64,000 nt of DNA from Rhodospirillaceae bacterium (GCA_002709075.1 PAPV01000004.1:168787-232786), one strand, 5' to 3'; positions 10,183-19,816 are shown, numbered from the stretch's first letter. The notes: generated by a model not told the origin, from the sequence alone. Translations and numbers: made by a program.

Positions 10183-12042
10183 CTAACGAACAAAATGGTC
10201 TGGCTTTTTTACATATCGCAACAGAGCAGTGAGAGCAGCAGGAGTAATGCCAGAAACCCGAGCAGCAGCCCCCAAAGTTTCGGGCTTACTGGTAGATAAT
10301 TTTTCTCGGATCTCGTTTGAAAGCCCACCCACGCTATCAAAATTGATGTCTGATGGAATTATTAGGGACTCGTCACGTCGAAAGGCGCCGATATCCGCTT
10401 CTTGACGTTCCAAATATGCAGCATACCGACCCTCAATTTCGATTTGGCCAGCAATTTCAGGTGCAACCGAACGCAACTCAGGCCAAACTTCCGTAAGACG
10501 AGCAACCGTAACATCTGGATAAGATAAAAGACGCATTGCACTTCTTCGCACGCCATCTTGAGTGATTTGTAACCCAACCCGGCTCAGATCAGTGGGAGTA
10601 GCCTTTAAATTGGACAACAAATTTCTTGCGGAATCTAGCGCGATGATTTTCTCCTCGTAATGTTTTTTTCTCTCACTCTCAACGCACCCAGCCTTAAGCC
10701 CCAACGGTGTCAGACGTTGGTCTGCATTATCAGCCCGAAGGAGCAGCCGATACTCTGCTCGTGAAGTAAATAATCTGTATGGTTCTGTTACACCCTGAGA
10801 AACAAGATCATCAATCATAACCCCTATGTAGCCATCGGCACGATCTAGTGTGAATTTTTGATCGCAAGAGCATTTATGCGCTGCATTAATGCCCGCGATA
10901 ATTCCCTGTCCGGCCGCCTCTTCATAACCTGTGGTACCGTTAATTTGCCCCGCCAAAAAAAGACCGTTGATTTTTTTTGTTTCTAATGTGCGAGACAATT
11001 CCTGCGGATTAACGTAGTCATACTCAATTGCGTACCCCGGCCTGAGCATTTTTACCTGTTCTAGACCAGGAATTGTTTTCAGTAGGTCTAACTGTACTTC
11101 TTCTGGGAGACTGGTTGATATGCCATTAGGATATACAGTGTCATCATTTAAACCCTCAGGTTCCAGAAAAATCTGATGACTATTTCTTTCCGCAAAACGA
11201 ACAACCTTGTCCTCTATTGATGGACAATAGCGTGGTCCGTTAGATTCTATCTGCCCAGAAAAAATTGGCGCCCTATGTAAATTATTTTTTATGAGTTCGT
11301 GACTTTTCTCGACAGTTCTGGTAATAAAACAAGATATTTGTGGCACAGTTATCTTTTTTGTGAGAAAAGAAAAAGGTTGGGGGGGGACGTCTCCTTTTTG
11401 CTCACTTAAACTGCTCCAATTAATCGTTTTACCATCCAATCTTGGTGGTGTGCCAGTTTTCAGCCGGCCAAGAGAAAATCGAAAACTTTCTAAGATTTTT
11501 GATAACCCTTGGGTAGCACTTTCTCCAAATCTACCAGCTGAGTAACTTCGATCACCAACGTGAATTACGCCCCTCAAAAAGGTTCCAGTTGTAAGAATGA
11601 CAGATTGGCAACTTATTTCTTCACCGGAATGTGTTATCACTCCTGTAATTTGGTTGTTTTCTACTGAAAGATCACTAACAGCCACACCTCTTAAAGTTAA
11701 ATTTTTTTGCTCCTGCAACAACTTCTGCACTGCTAAGCGATATAAAAATCGGTCAGCTTGCGAACGAGGTCCTCTAACAGCAGGCCCTTTGCTTGCATTT
11801 AAAACCCGAAACTGAATACCAGATAGATCCGCTGCTTTTGCCATTATCCCGTCTAGTGCGTCTATTTCGCGGACGATATGACCCTTTGCCAATCCACCGA
11901 TAGCAGGGTTACATGACATTTCGCCGATTGTGTTTAAATTATGTGTGAGCAGAAGCGTTTGAGCGCCTATTCGAGCGGAGGCAGCCGCGGCTTCACAGCC
12001 AGCGTGCCCTCCTCCAATTACTATGACATCAAAGTGCTTCAT
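10183..12042 (-). CDS. mnmG: tRNA uridine-5-carboxymethylaminomethyl modification enzyme MnmG (GidA)
   Basis: A 619-residue FAD-dependent enzyme that works with MnmE to make cmnm5U/nm5U at the wobble position of certain tRNAs. The dinucleotide-binding motif is [12 protein letters not shown] at residues 9-19. [43 protein letters not shown] and [16 protein letters not shown] are all present, with the C-terminal helical domain that contacts tRNA and MnmE. Length is normal. It lies between mnmE and rsmG; a parS site sits in the short gap to mnmE. Confidence 0.98.
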   Translation of the reverse strand: MKHFDVIVIGGGHAGCEAAAASARIGAQTLLLTHNLNTIGEMSCNPAIGGLAKGHIVREIDALDGIMAKAADLSGIQFRVLNASKGPAVRGPRSQADRFLYRLAVQKLLQEQKNLTLRGVAVSDLSVENNQITGVITHSGEEISCQSVILTTGTFLRGVIHVGDRSYSAGRFGESATQGLSKILESFRFSLGRLKTGTPPRLDGKTINWSSLSEQKGDVPPQPFSFLTKKITVPQISCFITRTVEKSHELIKNNLHRAPIFSGQIESNGPRYCPSIEDKVVRFAERNSHQIFLEPEGLNDDTVYPNGISTSLPEEVQLDLLKTIPGLEQVKMLRPGYAIEYDYVNPQELSRTLETKKINGLFLAGQINGTTGYEEAAGQGIIAGINAAHKCSCDQKFTLDRADGYIGVMIDDLVSQGVTEPYRLFTSRAEYRLLLRADNADQRLTPLGLKAGCVESERKKHYEEKIIALDSARNLLSNLKATPTDLSRVGLQITQDGVRRSAMRLLSYPDVTVARLTEVWPELRSVAPEIAGQIEIEGRYAAYLERQEADIGAFRRDESLIIPSDINFDSVGGLSNEIREKLSTSKPETLGAAARVSGITPAALTALLRYVKKPDHFVR

Positions 12043-12090
12043 TCTCTTTTGTTTATACTAATTGTGAGAAATCCTAAAGTTAAAAATTTC

Positions 12091-12106
12091 TGTTTCACGT
12101 GAAACT
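12091..12106. promoter_or_regulatory. parS centromere site 2 (15 of 16 consensus)
   Basis: TGTTTCACGTGAAACT matches parS at 15 of 16 positions. It lies in the mnmE-mnmG gap and touches the mnmE stop codon. It is 1.98 kb from the exact site at 10116. Confidence 0.9.
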
Positions 12107-13421
12107 ATTTTCCTATACAAAATTCACCAAATATTCGGTCTAATATATCCTCAACATCAAACCGCCCATTTATTCGCCCAAGAGCATTTGCGCTTTGCCG
12201 AAGGTCTTCCGCGACAAGCTCTATTTCTGAAACGACCGCAGCTCGTTTTAACGCCTTTGAACATTGTTCCAGAGCTTCGCGGTGCCGTTCACGGGTCAAA
12301 ATCACCGATGCGCTGTTTGGTATAAGTTTCTTGACCCAAGACTCTAAAGCCTCGAAAAATATATCCATGTTCTCGCCAGTCTTCAACGATATTGCAACAT
12401 CGATATTTTTTTGGATCTTATCTTGATCAATTTTATTCTGAATGAACAAAAAATCTCCACGCGGCTTTCCGGACAAGGATATTGTTTTTTCTCGGTCAAT
12501 CTGTTGACAATCTTGAGCTTCTAAAAATATACACAAGTCAGATTTTTCCGAGAGCGCAATTGCCCGGCGCACTCCCTCCTCTTCAATTGCGTCAGCTGTT
12601 TCTCTCAAACCTGCACTATCAGCAAACGTGACGGGTAAACCTCCTATGTCGCATCTGACCTCAATAATATCTCTAGTTGTTCCGGCCTGTTCTGAGACAA
12701 TAGCAGCCTGTCTTCCAGCAAGAAGGTTTAGTAGAGAGGATTTACCAACATTCGGTGCACCCAAAATTGATACTGTAAGACCTTCACGCACCCTTTCCCC
12801 GGAGTTATTTCTATCCAAATATTGCTCGAGTTCTGTATAACATTTTTCAATATTTTGTCGTGTTTCGCAAAACAAATTAGGTGGAAGCTCTTCATCGGGG
12901 AAATCTATCCAAGCTTCTATTCGAGCCGAAATTTTTAACAACTCCTCACGCAATTCGTCGCAAACAGATCCAAAAGAGCCTTCCAATAGTCGGAGTGCTT
13001 GCTTTCTCTGCAAATCAGTTTCGGCCGATATTAAATCTGAGAGTGCTTCAACCTCAGTGAGGTCAAGTTTTCCATTATCAAATGCCCGTCGCGTAAATTC
13101 CCCCGGATAGGCAAGTCTGACGCCATCAAAATTTCTTAGCATATCAAAAATGGCTGATATGCATGCAACTCCCCCGTGGATATGTAACTCAACAACATCC
13201 TCACCGGTAAAAGAAGCGGGGGCGGGAAACCAGATTGATAATCCATCATCTAGTTTATCGCCATCGAAATTACGAAAAATCGATCGAACTGCGTAGCGCG
13301 GCTTGTGTTTATTGTGCCCAGTCAATGCTGACAAGATTTTATATGATACGGGACCAGATACCCTTACTACAGCAATACCTGCAACTCCAGATCCGGAAGC
13401 TAATGCATAAATGGTTTCCAA
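12105..13421 (-). CDS. mnmE: tRNA modification GTPase MnmE (TrmE)
   Basis: A 438-residue GTPase, partner of MnmG in wobble-uridine modification. It has an N-terminal tetrahydrofolate-binding domain (TGEDVVELHIHGG and YPGEFTRRAFDNGKLDLTEVEAL). A helical domain is interrupted by a G domain with GAPNVGKSSLLN (G1), GTTRD (G2), DSAGLRE (G3) and QNKID (G4). The C-terminal motif FCIGK supplies the conserved cysteine. The start is TTG with GGGGTG upstream. It is first in the leftward mnmE-mnmG-rsmG-parA-parB cluster. Confidence 0.97.
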   Translation of the reverse strand: METIYALASGSGVAGIAVVRVSGPVSYKILSALTGHNKHKPRYAVRSIFRNFDGDKLDDGLSIWFPAPASFTGEDVVELHIHGGVACISAIFDMLRNFDGVRLAYPGEFTRRAFDNGKLDLTEVEALSDLISAETDLQRKQALRLLEGSFGSVCDELREELLKISARIEAWIDFPDEELPPNLFCETRQNIEKCYTELEQYLDRNNSGERVREGLTVSILGAPNVGKSSLLNLLAGRQAAIVSEQAGTTRDIIEVRCDIGGLPVTFADSAGLRETADAIEEEGVRRAIALSEKSDLCIFLEAQDCQQIDREKTISLSGKPRGDFLFIQNKIDQDKIQKNIDVAISLKTGENMDIFFEALESWVKKLIPNSASVILTRERHREALEQCSKALKRAAVVSEIELVAEDLRQSANALGRINGRFDVEDILDRIFGEFCIGK

Positions 13422-13814
13422 TATTTTTCACCCCTTTTTTCGATATATTAAATGCCCATCTGCACCAGATAATTTGTATTTAATCAAGGGATGAATCAGA
13501 CTAACCAATTTTAGAAACATGTTACCGTTTATAAATATTTTTTTTCTTTACAGCTTAAAGCTTGCAGTATGTCATAACACCCCATGACTCAATTCACTCG
13601 ACCAGGATATCCATGGAAGAATTTAAAATCGCGAAATTCAACTACACGCCACACGATAGGGTTTTATTCCTATGCATTCGGTGTAGCTTTTGTATATACC
13701 CTTTTTAAAAATTATTATTAACAGCATGAAAATATTTTTTCATTAAATTGGATAACAGAAATAATACATGTTGTAATAAAACTTCTAAACAGAATTTAAA
13801 TTTCGTGCTCTAAA
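13422..13814. other. Intergenic region mnmE/ogt with one small ORF
   Basis: This 393-bp divergent gap must hold the mnmE promoter on the minus strand and the ogt promoter on the plus strand. I see no clear -35/-10 pair, tRNA or known RNA family. A 45-codon ORF (13584-13721) occupies part of it. Inside that ORF, CTACAC/GTGTAG arms (13642-13647 and 13681-13686) enclose ATAGG/CCTAT arms, so the segment could fold as RNA. Confidence 0.5.
13584..13721 (+). CDS. Small putative single-pass membrane protein (45 residues)
   Basis: Too short for the ORF track. ATG at 13584, stop TAA at 13719-13721. The N-terminal half is polar and basic (RPGYPWKNLKSRNS), and the second half is a hydrophobic stretch (IGFYSYAFGVAFVYTLF) ending in KNYY. 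This fits a small inner-membrane protein with a basic cytoplasmic side. Against it: no Shine-Dalgarno sequence is visible, the frame is short, and I recognise no family. It lies 93 bp before ogt on the same strand. Confidence 0.3.
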   Translation: MTQFTRPGYPWKNLKSRNSTTRHTIGFYSYAFGVAFVYTLFKNYY

Positions 13815-14264
13815 ATGTTATGTATTTCATTAGAAACTCCAATAGGAAAGATTTCACTAACTGAGAAAACTGGAAACATAAAGTCACTGAGATGGGAAAG
13901 CTGCCATCTAAATATAAAAACAACGCTTCTTTCAACCGCAGCGAGACAACTGCATAATTATTTTCAGGGAAAAGTTACATGCTTTAGTTTGCCTATTTCA
14001 CCAGAGGGCACAATCTTTCAAAAAGCTGTCTGGAAAGTGTTATTGGAAATACCTTATGGAAAACAAATTACCTATAAGCAACTTTCCAATATTGTTGGAA
14101 CTTCTCCGCGTTCAGTTGGACAAGCCTGCAAACAGAATCCAATTCCTATAATAATTCCTTGTCACAGAGTAACTTTATCTAGCGGAAAACCAGGGAAGTA
14201 CTCTAGCGGCGAAGGTGAAGTTACAAAAAGATTTTTGCTAGATTTAGAGCAAAACCTACCCTAA
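13815..14264 (+). CDS. ogt: Methylated-DNA--protein-cysteine methyltransferase
   Basis: A 149-residue O6-alkylguanine-DNA alkyltransferase that repairs O6-methylguanine by irreversible transfer to its own cysteine. The active site is IIPCHRV with Cys116. FQKAVWKVLLEIPYGKQITYKQLS is the DNA-binding helix-turn-helix region and SPRSVGQACKQNP the helix before the active site. It is an Ogt/AGT-type protein without an Ada domain. No strong ribosome-binding site is seen. It begins a rightward group of ogt, a hydrolase and a reductase set between mnmE and rho. Confidence 0.93.
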   Translation: MLCISLETPIGKISLTEKTGNIKSLRWESCHLNIKTTLLSTAARQLHNYFQGKVTCFSLPISPEGTIFQKAVWKVLLEIPYGKQITYKQLSNIVGTSPRSVGQACKQNPIPIIIPCHRVTLSSGKPGKYSSGEGEVTKRFLLDLEQNLP

Positions 14265-14336
14265 GCTCATGACATCATAACCGAAATTATTTATTGTTTA
14301 AAAAATATTTCCCTTACCAATATAAGGAGTGAAAAA

Positions 14337-15035
14337 ATGCCCAACGCAAGTGTTCCCGGCGCTGACGGAAAATTCAATGCTTATGTCGCGAAACCAAACC
14401 ATAGCAATGGCGCAGGCTTAGTCGTGATACAAGAAATATTCGGTGTAAACAAAGTAATGAGGGATCTTTGTGACCACTATGCTGAACAAGGATTTGTTGC
14501 AGTGTGTCCAGACCTTTTCTGGAGGATAGAGCCCAATGTACAATTAACGGATCAAAGTGAAGATGATTGGGCACAAGCATTTAAACTTATGGAAGCTTTC
14601 ATGCCAGATTTTGACAAAGGGTTAGAAGACTTACAGACTACTCTAGTTTATATTCGTCAGATGAGCGAATGCGAAAATAGAATCGGCTGTGTGGGATACT
14701 GCCTTGGTGGAAGCCTAGCTTATTCTATGGCGTGCCAGTCTGATGTAGATGCTTCAGTGGGTTATTATCCCGTGCAAATTGAAGACTCGCTTGACCGCGC
14801 ACAGAATATAACGAAACCAGCCATGTTTCATGTGGCGGAATTAGATGGTTTTTGCCCGCCCGAATCCCAGGAAAAAATTACTCGCGCTTTTGCAAGCAAT
14901 AAAAATATCACACACCATTTATACACTGGTGTAGACCATGCCTTTGCTCGAAACGGAGGCACAAATTATAATGCAGTGGCTGCAGCACTAGCGGATGACA
15001 GAACTGCAGAATTTTTCAAAATGCACCTTCTTTAA
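14337..15035 (+). CDS. Dienelactone hydrolase family protein
   Basis: A 232-residue alpha/beta hydrolase. The nucleophile elbow carries cysteine instead of serine (GYCLGG, Cys122), as in dienelactone hydrolases. The acid lies in AELDGFCPP and the histidine in GVDHAFAR. The N-terminal VVIQEIFGVNKVMRDLCDHYAEQGFVAVCPDLFWR is the family hallmark. Classical members hydrolyse dienelactone to maleylacetate. No chloroaromatic genes are nearby, so the true substrate is unknown. A clear AAGGAG precedes the start. Confidence 0.9.
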   Translation: MPNASVPGADGKFNAYVAKPNHSNGAGLVVIQEIFGVNKVMRDLCDHYAEQGFVAVCPDLFWRIEPNVQLTDQSEDDWAQAFKLMEAFMPDFDKGLEDLQTTLVYIRQMSECENRIGCVGYCLGGSLAYSMACQSDVDASVGYYPVQIEDSLDRAQNITKPAMFHVAELDGFCPPESQEKITRAFASNKNITHHLYTGVDHAFARNGGTNYNAVAAALADDRTAEFFKMHLL

Positions 15036-15067
15036 ATAATAGTAAACTTGGGACTACTTAGTTCGCC

Positions 15068-16042
15068 ATGCCTCACGCAATAATTGTTAAAAACTTTGGT
15101 GGACCGGAGGAACTGAAATGGGCGGAAATAGATCGTCCATCGCCCGACAAAAATGAAGTGCTTATTAAAACCTCAGTAGTAGGATTAAATTTTATAGACA
15201 TCTATCACAGACAGGGCCTTTATCCTTTGCCATTACCATTTACTCCTGGAGTTGAGAGTGCAGGGGTTATAACCGAGGTCGGCCAAAATGTTTCAACTTT
15301 TAAGCCTGGCGACAGAGTCGCCTGTGTTTCAGAACCAATCGGCGCCTACACCACTGAGCGTGTTTTTCCTTCAACCAAACTTATTAAATTACCGCGCTCT
15401 ATTTCTGACCAAACCGCAGCGGCGATTATGTTGAAGGGATTAACAGCAGCAATGCTTTTACGACGCGTTCACAAAATAATTGCTGGAGAAACAGTTCTAA
15501 TCCATGCAGCGGCTGGGGGAGTGGGACTGATATTAACCCAATGGGCTACTGCTCTAGGAGCCATTGTTATTGGAACAGTAGGATCGAAAAAAAAAGCGAA
15601 CCTAATAAAACGCTTCGGCGCGCGACATGCGATTATTTATCAAAACCAAAATTTCGTAGAGTCAGTATCAAAGATAACGAAAGAGCAGGGTGTTTCTGTT
15701 GTTTATGACACAGTTGGTTTAGCTACTTTTCCAAAATCACTTGGCTGCTTAAAACCGCGGGGTTTATGGGTTACCTTTGGAAATACATCCGGACCCGTGC
15801 CACCAATTTTGCCCTTGGATTTGATGAAAAATGGCTCTCTGTTTATGACGCGACCAATACTAAACCATTATATTCAAACCGATATCGAACGTCAGGAATT
15901 AGCATTAGAATTGTTTTCTGCTATCCGCAAACAACACATTCAAGTGCAAATAAATGAGATGTTTGAACTGAACGAAGCCTCAAAAGCTCACACTCTTCTT
16001 CAATCTAGAAAAACAGTAGGATCTACCGTTTTATTGCCCTAA
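15068..16042 (+). CDS. Zinc-independent quinone oxidoreductase (MDR superfamily)
   Basis: A 324-residue medium-chain reductase of the NADPH:quinone oxidoreductase (QOR) type. The N-terminal GroES-like part has NFIDIYHRQGLYPLPLPFTPGVESAGVI. The NADPH-binding Rossmann motif is HAAAGGVGLILTQWA. The zinc-binding residues of alcohol dehydrogenases are absent. It likely reduces quinones or enones with NADPH in the cytosol. It follows the dienelactone hydrolase-like gene by 32 bp and converges on rho. Confidence 0.9.
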   Translation: MPHAIIVKNFGGPEELKWAEIDRPSPDKNEVLIKTSVVGLNFIDIYHRQGLYPLPLPFTPGVESAGVITEVGQNVSTFKPGDRVACVSEPIGAYTTERVFPSTKLIKLPRSISDQTAAAIMLKGLTAAMLLRRVHKIIAGETVLIHAAAGGVGLILTQWATALGAIVIGTVGSKKKANLIKRFGARHAIIYQNQNFVESVSKITKEQGVSVVYDTVGLATFPKSLGCLKPRGLWVTFGNTSGPVPPILPLDLMKNGSLFMTRPILNHYIQTDIERQELALELFSAIRKQHIQVQINEMFELNEASKAHTLLQSRKTVGSTVLLP

Positions 16043-16054
16043 AAAATTTTCCAC

Positions 16055-17311
16055 TTATTGATTCATCGAGTCGAAAAAGTCTGCGTTATTTTTTGTCGTT
16101 TTTAATTTATCAATCAAGAAGTCCATAGCATCTCCAGTTCCCATCGGGGCTAAAATGCGTCTTAATACCCACATCTTTGATAACGTAGCTTTATCAACGA
16201 GTAATTCTTCTTTCCGGGTCCCAGATTTTGTAATATCCATCGCAGGAAAAGTCCTCTTGTCAGCAAGTTTTCGGTCGAGAACAATCTCCGAATTGCCTGT
16301 TCCCTTAAATTCTTCAAATATTACTTCATCCATCCGTGATCCCGTGTCTATCAAAGCAGTTGCGACAATGGTCATAGAACCGCCCTCCTCGATATTTCTA
16401 GCTGCCCCAAAAAACCTTTTGGGTCTTTGAAGTGCGTTTGAGTCAACGCCACCAGTAAGCACTTTTCCGGAACTTGGAACGACTGTGTTATATGCTCGTG
16501 CTAATCTAGTAATAGAATCAAGAAGGATCACAACATCGCGACCGTGTTCTACTAACCGTTTAGCTTTTTCTATAACCATTTCGGCCACTTGCACATGTCT
16601 CACAGCTGGTTCATCAAACGTTGAGCTTACAACCTCACCATTTACAGAACGTTGCATATCCGTAACCTCCTCGGGTCGCTCATCGATCAATAGAACTATA
16701 AGATAAACTTCAGGATTATTTTCAGTGATTGAATGCGCAATTGTTTGTAACATCATAGTTTTACCGGTGCGAGGTGGGGCAACTATTAATGATCTTTGCC
16801 CTTTACCAACAGGTGATACTATGTCGACGACACGTGGTGTTAAATCTTTCACCTTTGGGTTATCAGCATCCAAAATGAATTTTGCCTCGGGATACAAAGG
16901 TGTTAGATTATCAAAATTAATTCGATGTCTAAGTTTCTCCGGGTTATCAAAATTTATTTGATTAACCTTAAGCAAAGCAAAATACCGTTCGCCATTTTTT
17001 GGCGATCGTATTTCCCCCTCAACTGTATCACCGGTACGAAGACCAAACCGCCGGATTTGACTCGGTGAAACATATATATCGTCAGGACCAGGTAGATAGT
17101 TTGCTTCAGGTGCACGAAGGAAGCCAAACCCGTCTTGCAAAATTTCTAATACGCCATCTCCATGAATGGCAACTTCATTTTCTGCTAATTGCTTGAGAAT
17201 TGCGAACATCATCTCCTGTTTTCGTAAGGAAGAGGCATTCTCAACCTCAAGTTCCTCAGCATAAGCCAATAGATCGGATGGAGTCTTTTTTTTAAGTTCT
17301 TGTAAATGCAT
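16055..17311 (-). CDS. rho: Transcription termination factor Rho
   Basis: A 418-residue hexameric RNA-dependent ATPase. The N-terminal helical segment ([21 protein letters not shown]) and the cold-shock-like RNA-binding domain ([45 protein letters not shown]) precede the ATPase core. That core has Walker [13 protein letters not shown], Walker [17 protein letters not shown] and the R-loop region. Length is standard. The order rho-hemE is conserved in Alphaproteobacteria, often with hemJ between them; here the 252-bp gap holds no gene. Confidence 0.98.
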   Translation of the reverse strand: MHLQELKKKTPSDLLAYAEELEVENASSLRKQEMMFAILKQLAENEVAIHGDGVLEILQDGFGFLRAPEANYLPGPDDIYVSPSQIRRFGLRTGDTVEGEIRSPKNGERYFALLKVNQINFDNPEKLRHRINFDNLTPLYPEAKFILDADNPKVKDLTPRVVDIVSPVGKGQRSLIVAPPRTGKTMMLQTIAHSITENNPEVYLIVLLIDERPEEVTDMQRSVNGEVVSSTFDEPAVRHVQVAEMVIEKAKRLVEHGRDVVILLDSITRLARAYNTVVPSSGKVLTGGVDSNALQRPKRFFGAARNIEEGGSMTIVATALIDTGSRMDEVIFEEFKGTGNSEIVLDRKLADKRTFPAMDITKSGTRKEELLVDKATLSKMWVLRRILAPMGTGDAMDFLIDKLKTTKNNADFFDSMNQ

Positions 17312-17563
17312 TACCTATACTCATGTCTGATAGATTCATCGTTAAGATTAATGAAGAACGTCTATCGAGGTTTTGAAAATGTTTTCTATCTATTTTTCTG
17401 GGAAATTGTGCCGCGCGAATTGGCAGCGGAGATTTGGTTTATACAGACAACAACTATTCAAGTCAACTCGTTATTACAATCTATAAGTCCGAAAACTAAT
17501 TTTTGTAAACACACCATTTCCACATTACATAACCATCAACTACAGAGAAATAGTTTCTTCTTT

Positions 17564-18625
17564 TTACTGCTCGCGAACAAGCTTGCACAGCGTTACAACA
17601 TTTTCAACTGGCGTGTCTTTTATAACGCCATGTCCTAAATTGAATACAAACCCTTTATTTTGATTAAGAATGCTACAAATGCGTTGAGCCTCTTTAACCA
17701 TTTTATCACCCCCCGACAAAAGAAGGACTGGATCTAAATTTCCTTGAATTGCAACTTTATCCTGTAAATTTTTTGCAGCCCACTCACAAGGTATTGTTTG
17801 ATCAATACTAAGTGCATCAATATATTTGCTTTTGGAAAATTGCGTGTATCTGGTGCCAGCTAGTCTCGGAAAAACGATTATTGGTATCTCAGGGTACATG
17901 CTTTTCACTTTTTTACATATGCGGTGAATTGGATCAAAGGAGAGATGTTTAAAGCTTCCATCCGCTAACACTCCAGCCCAACTATCAAATATTTGTACAG
18001 CATTTGCTCCTGCAGAAATTTGAGCAATCAAATGGCTAGCTAAACACCCTTCAAGTTTTTTTAAAAGAAGTTCAAGTGTTCTTGGTTCCTCCACCGCGAG
18101 TTTTCGGATTTTTAAGAAGTCTCTACTGGTACCTCCTTCAATCATATAGCTCGCTATGGTCCATGGCGCACCACAGAACCCTATAAGAGCTTTTTCTTTA
18201 CTAAGCGCAACCCGTGTTTTTTTTATTGCCTCATAAATTGGAGAAAGCCGTCCTGTTAAATTCTCAAAATCTAATTTATTAATTTCTTCTGCAGTGCGTA
18301 TTTGGGAGAGGATAGGACCCTTTTCAGGTGAAAATTTTACTTTGCATCCGGCTGCGTCGGGAACAACCAAAATATCAGAAAAAATAATTGCTGCGTCTAG
18401 ATCAAATCTCTGAATCGGCTGCATGGTTACTTCCATGGCCAAATTTGAATCATAACACAAATTTAGAAAACTACCTGATCGTGATCGTAGCTCTCTATAT
18501 TCCGGCAAATAACGACCAGCTTGTCTCATTAACCAAACGGGGACTCTGCCAACAGATTTCCCTTTCAGAGCGAGAACAAGATCGGTTTCTAAATTTTCAG
18601 TCTCAATCATATACCTGTCCGACAT
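17564..18625 (-). CDS. hemE: Uroporphyrinogen decarboxylase
   Basis: A 353-residue cytosolic enzyme that converts uroporphyrinogen III to coproporphyrinogen III in heme synthesis. It shows the N-terminal signature PVWLMRQAGRYLPEYRELR, IIFSDILVVPDAAG with the catalytic aspartate, GFCGAPWTIASYMIEG, and the C-terminal FNLGHGVIKDTPVENV. Its start faces the probable replication origin, the arrangement described for Caulobacter and Rickettsia, where the origin lies beside hemE. Confidence 0.98.
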   Translation of the reverse strand: MSDRYMIETENLETDLVLALKGKSVGRVPVWLMRQAGRYLPEYRELRSRSGSFLNLCYDSNLAMEVTMQPIQRFDLDAAIIFSDILVVPDAAGCKVKFSPEKGPILSQIRTAEEINKLDFENLTGRLSPIYEAIKKTRVALSKEKALIGFCGAPWTIASYMIEGGTSRDFLKIRKLAVEEPRTLELLLKKLEGCLASHLIAQISAGANAVQIFDSWAGVLADGSFKHLSFDPIHRICKKVKSMYPEIPIIVFPRLAGTRYTQFSKSKYIDALSIDQTIPCEWAAKNLQDKVAIQGNLDPVLLLSGGDKMVKEAQRICSILNQNKGFVFNLGHGVIKDTPVENVVTLCKLVREQ

Positions 18626-18857
18626 ATAATTTAACTACTATAATAATATATTAATACTTGTAGAATGTAGTAGTTCGGTTAGTAACGGGGATTAACAGAG
18701 AAAAAAACAATCAACATGAAATTTTATCGCCAAACATTTGTGTACATATTGGGGAGAAAAACAAATATTATTAAATTTCATACATTTATACATTATAACA
18801 CATTAATAAAATAATATTGAAACAAGAGGAAAAAAAGTTTTACTCATATTGAGAAAA

Positions 18858-18866
18858 TTATACACA
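18858..18866 (+). promoter_or_regulatory. DnaA box (TTATACACA)
   Basis: It matches the consensus TTATNCACA exactly and lies inside the AT-rich hemE/DUF299 gap. It is followed by TCTTGG. Confidence 0.75.
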
Positions 18867-18935
18867 TCTTGGTTTTCTCTAAATTAAATCAGGAACACCG
18901 GGGATAACTAAAAAGACATCTTCATTTCTCGGTAG

Positions 18936-18944
18936 TTGTCCACA
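18936..18944 (+). promoter_or_regulatory. DnaA box (TTGTCCACA)
   Basis: It matches TTATCCACA at 8 of 9 positions, has the same orientation as the box at 18858 and lies 78 bp from it. It is followed by TCTTGC, so the two boxes share an extended direct repeat. Confidence 0.65.
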
Positions 18945-18967
18945 TCTTGCAAAGAAAGATTAACATT

Positions 18968-19816
18968 ATGGACGGCGGATACCACATCCATTTGGTTTCG
19001 GACTCTACTGGGGAAACAACCTATAATTTGGCGCGCGCCTGTTTGGTGCAGTTCGAGAATTTACATGTGCAGACACACACACACGCTCAAATCAGGGATA
19101 AAGATAAGCTGGCGACAGTACTTTTGCATATTCGCGAAGCTGGAGATGTAGTCCTATACACTTTGGTCGACCCAGCACTTAATCGCCAGCTCGCAGCTGA
19201 ATGTGCAAAATTATCAATCCCATGTATCGATATTTTAGGTGGAGTATTATCGCATTTAGAGAAATTTTTTGGCCAAAACACGCAACGGCAACCTGGACGC
19301 CAACACATTATGGATGCAGGATATTTTGATAGAATCGAGGCGATGCATTACACAATGGAAAACGATGATGGTCAGAGATTAGACCGAATCGAAGAAGCAA
19401 ACATAGTCTTAATTGGTGTATCCAGAACCTCTAAAACCCCAACAGCTATATATCTGGCGAATCATCGTGGCCTGAAGGTTGCGAACATACCATTTGTTCC
19501 AGGGTCCGATCTTCCTATGAAAAAATTGAAAATAAATAGGACATTTGTAGCCGGCCTTACAACTTCTGCGGATAGACTTCTCAATATCAGAAAACAAAGA
19601 TTGCGGTTGATGGGGGAGAAGACTCTCACGGACTACGTAACACTTGAAAAGATAATGGATGAATTGCGGAGCGCGAAGCAGTTATGTAATCAAATGAGTT
19701 GGCCTGTTATTGATGTAACTAAAAGATCAATAGAAGAGACCGCGTCCGAAATAATTTCTTTGTATGATGAATGGATTGAGTCGACGGTGGAGTATCGGCC
19801 CGGGAGCACTCAATAA
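18968..19816 (+). CDS. Pyruvate,phosphate dikinase/PEP synthase regulatory protein (DUF299)
   Basis: A bifunctional ADP-dependent kinase / phosphate-dependent pyrophosphorylase family that switches PPDK or PEP synthase off and on by phosphorylating a threonine. Family features are HLVSDSTGET at the N terminus and the P-loop-like GVSRTSKTPTAIYLAN. The ORF track begins at TTG 18947, but that overlaps the DnaA-box region. The ATG at 18968 gives MDGGYHIHLVSDSTGET and a normal length of 282. The target enzyme is not in the window. This gene is the first to the right of oriC in many Alphaproteobacteria. Confidence 0.92.
   Translation: MDGGYHIHLVSDSTGETTYNLARACLVQFENLHVQTHTHAQIRDKDKLATVLLHIREAGDVVLYTLVDPALNRQLAAECAKLSIPCIDILGGVLSHLEKFFGQNTQRQPGRQHIMDAGYFDRIEAMHYTMENDDGQRLDRIEEANIVLIGVSRTSKTPTAIYLANHRGLKVANIPFVPGSDLPMKKLKINRTFVAGLTTSADRLLNIRKQRLRLMGEKTLTDYVTLEKIMDELRSAKQLCNQMSWPVIDVTKRSIEETASEIISLYDEWIESTVEYRPGSTQ

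Larger units (their letters stand above)
18626..18967. other. Probable chromosomal replication origin (oriC)
   Basis: This 342-bp gap lies between hemE and the DUF299 gene, the position of oriC in Caulobacter crescentus and Rickettsia. It is visibly AT-rich, especially 18626-18900, with many TTAT/ATTA runs. Two good DnaA boxes in the same orientation (18858-18866 and 18936-18944) lie near its right end and share the extended core CACATCTTG. A weaker 7 of 9 match, ATGTACACA, occurs on the minus strand at about 18738-18746. No CtrA site (TTAA-N7-TTAA) was found. Flanking genes diverge from it, and parS/parAB lie 6-11 kb to the left. Assignment is by synteny plus motifs and is untested. Confidence 0.75.
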
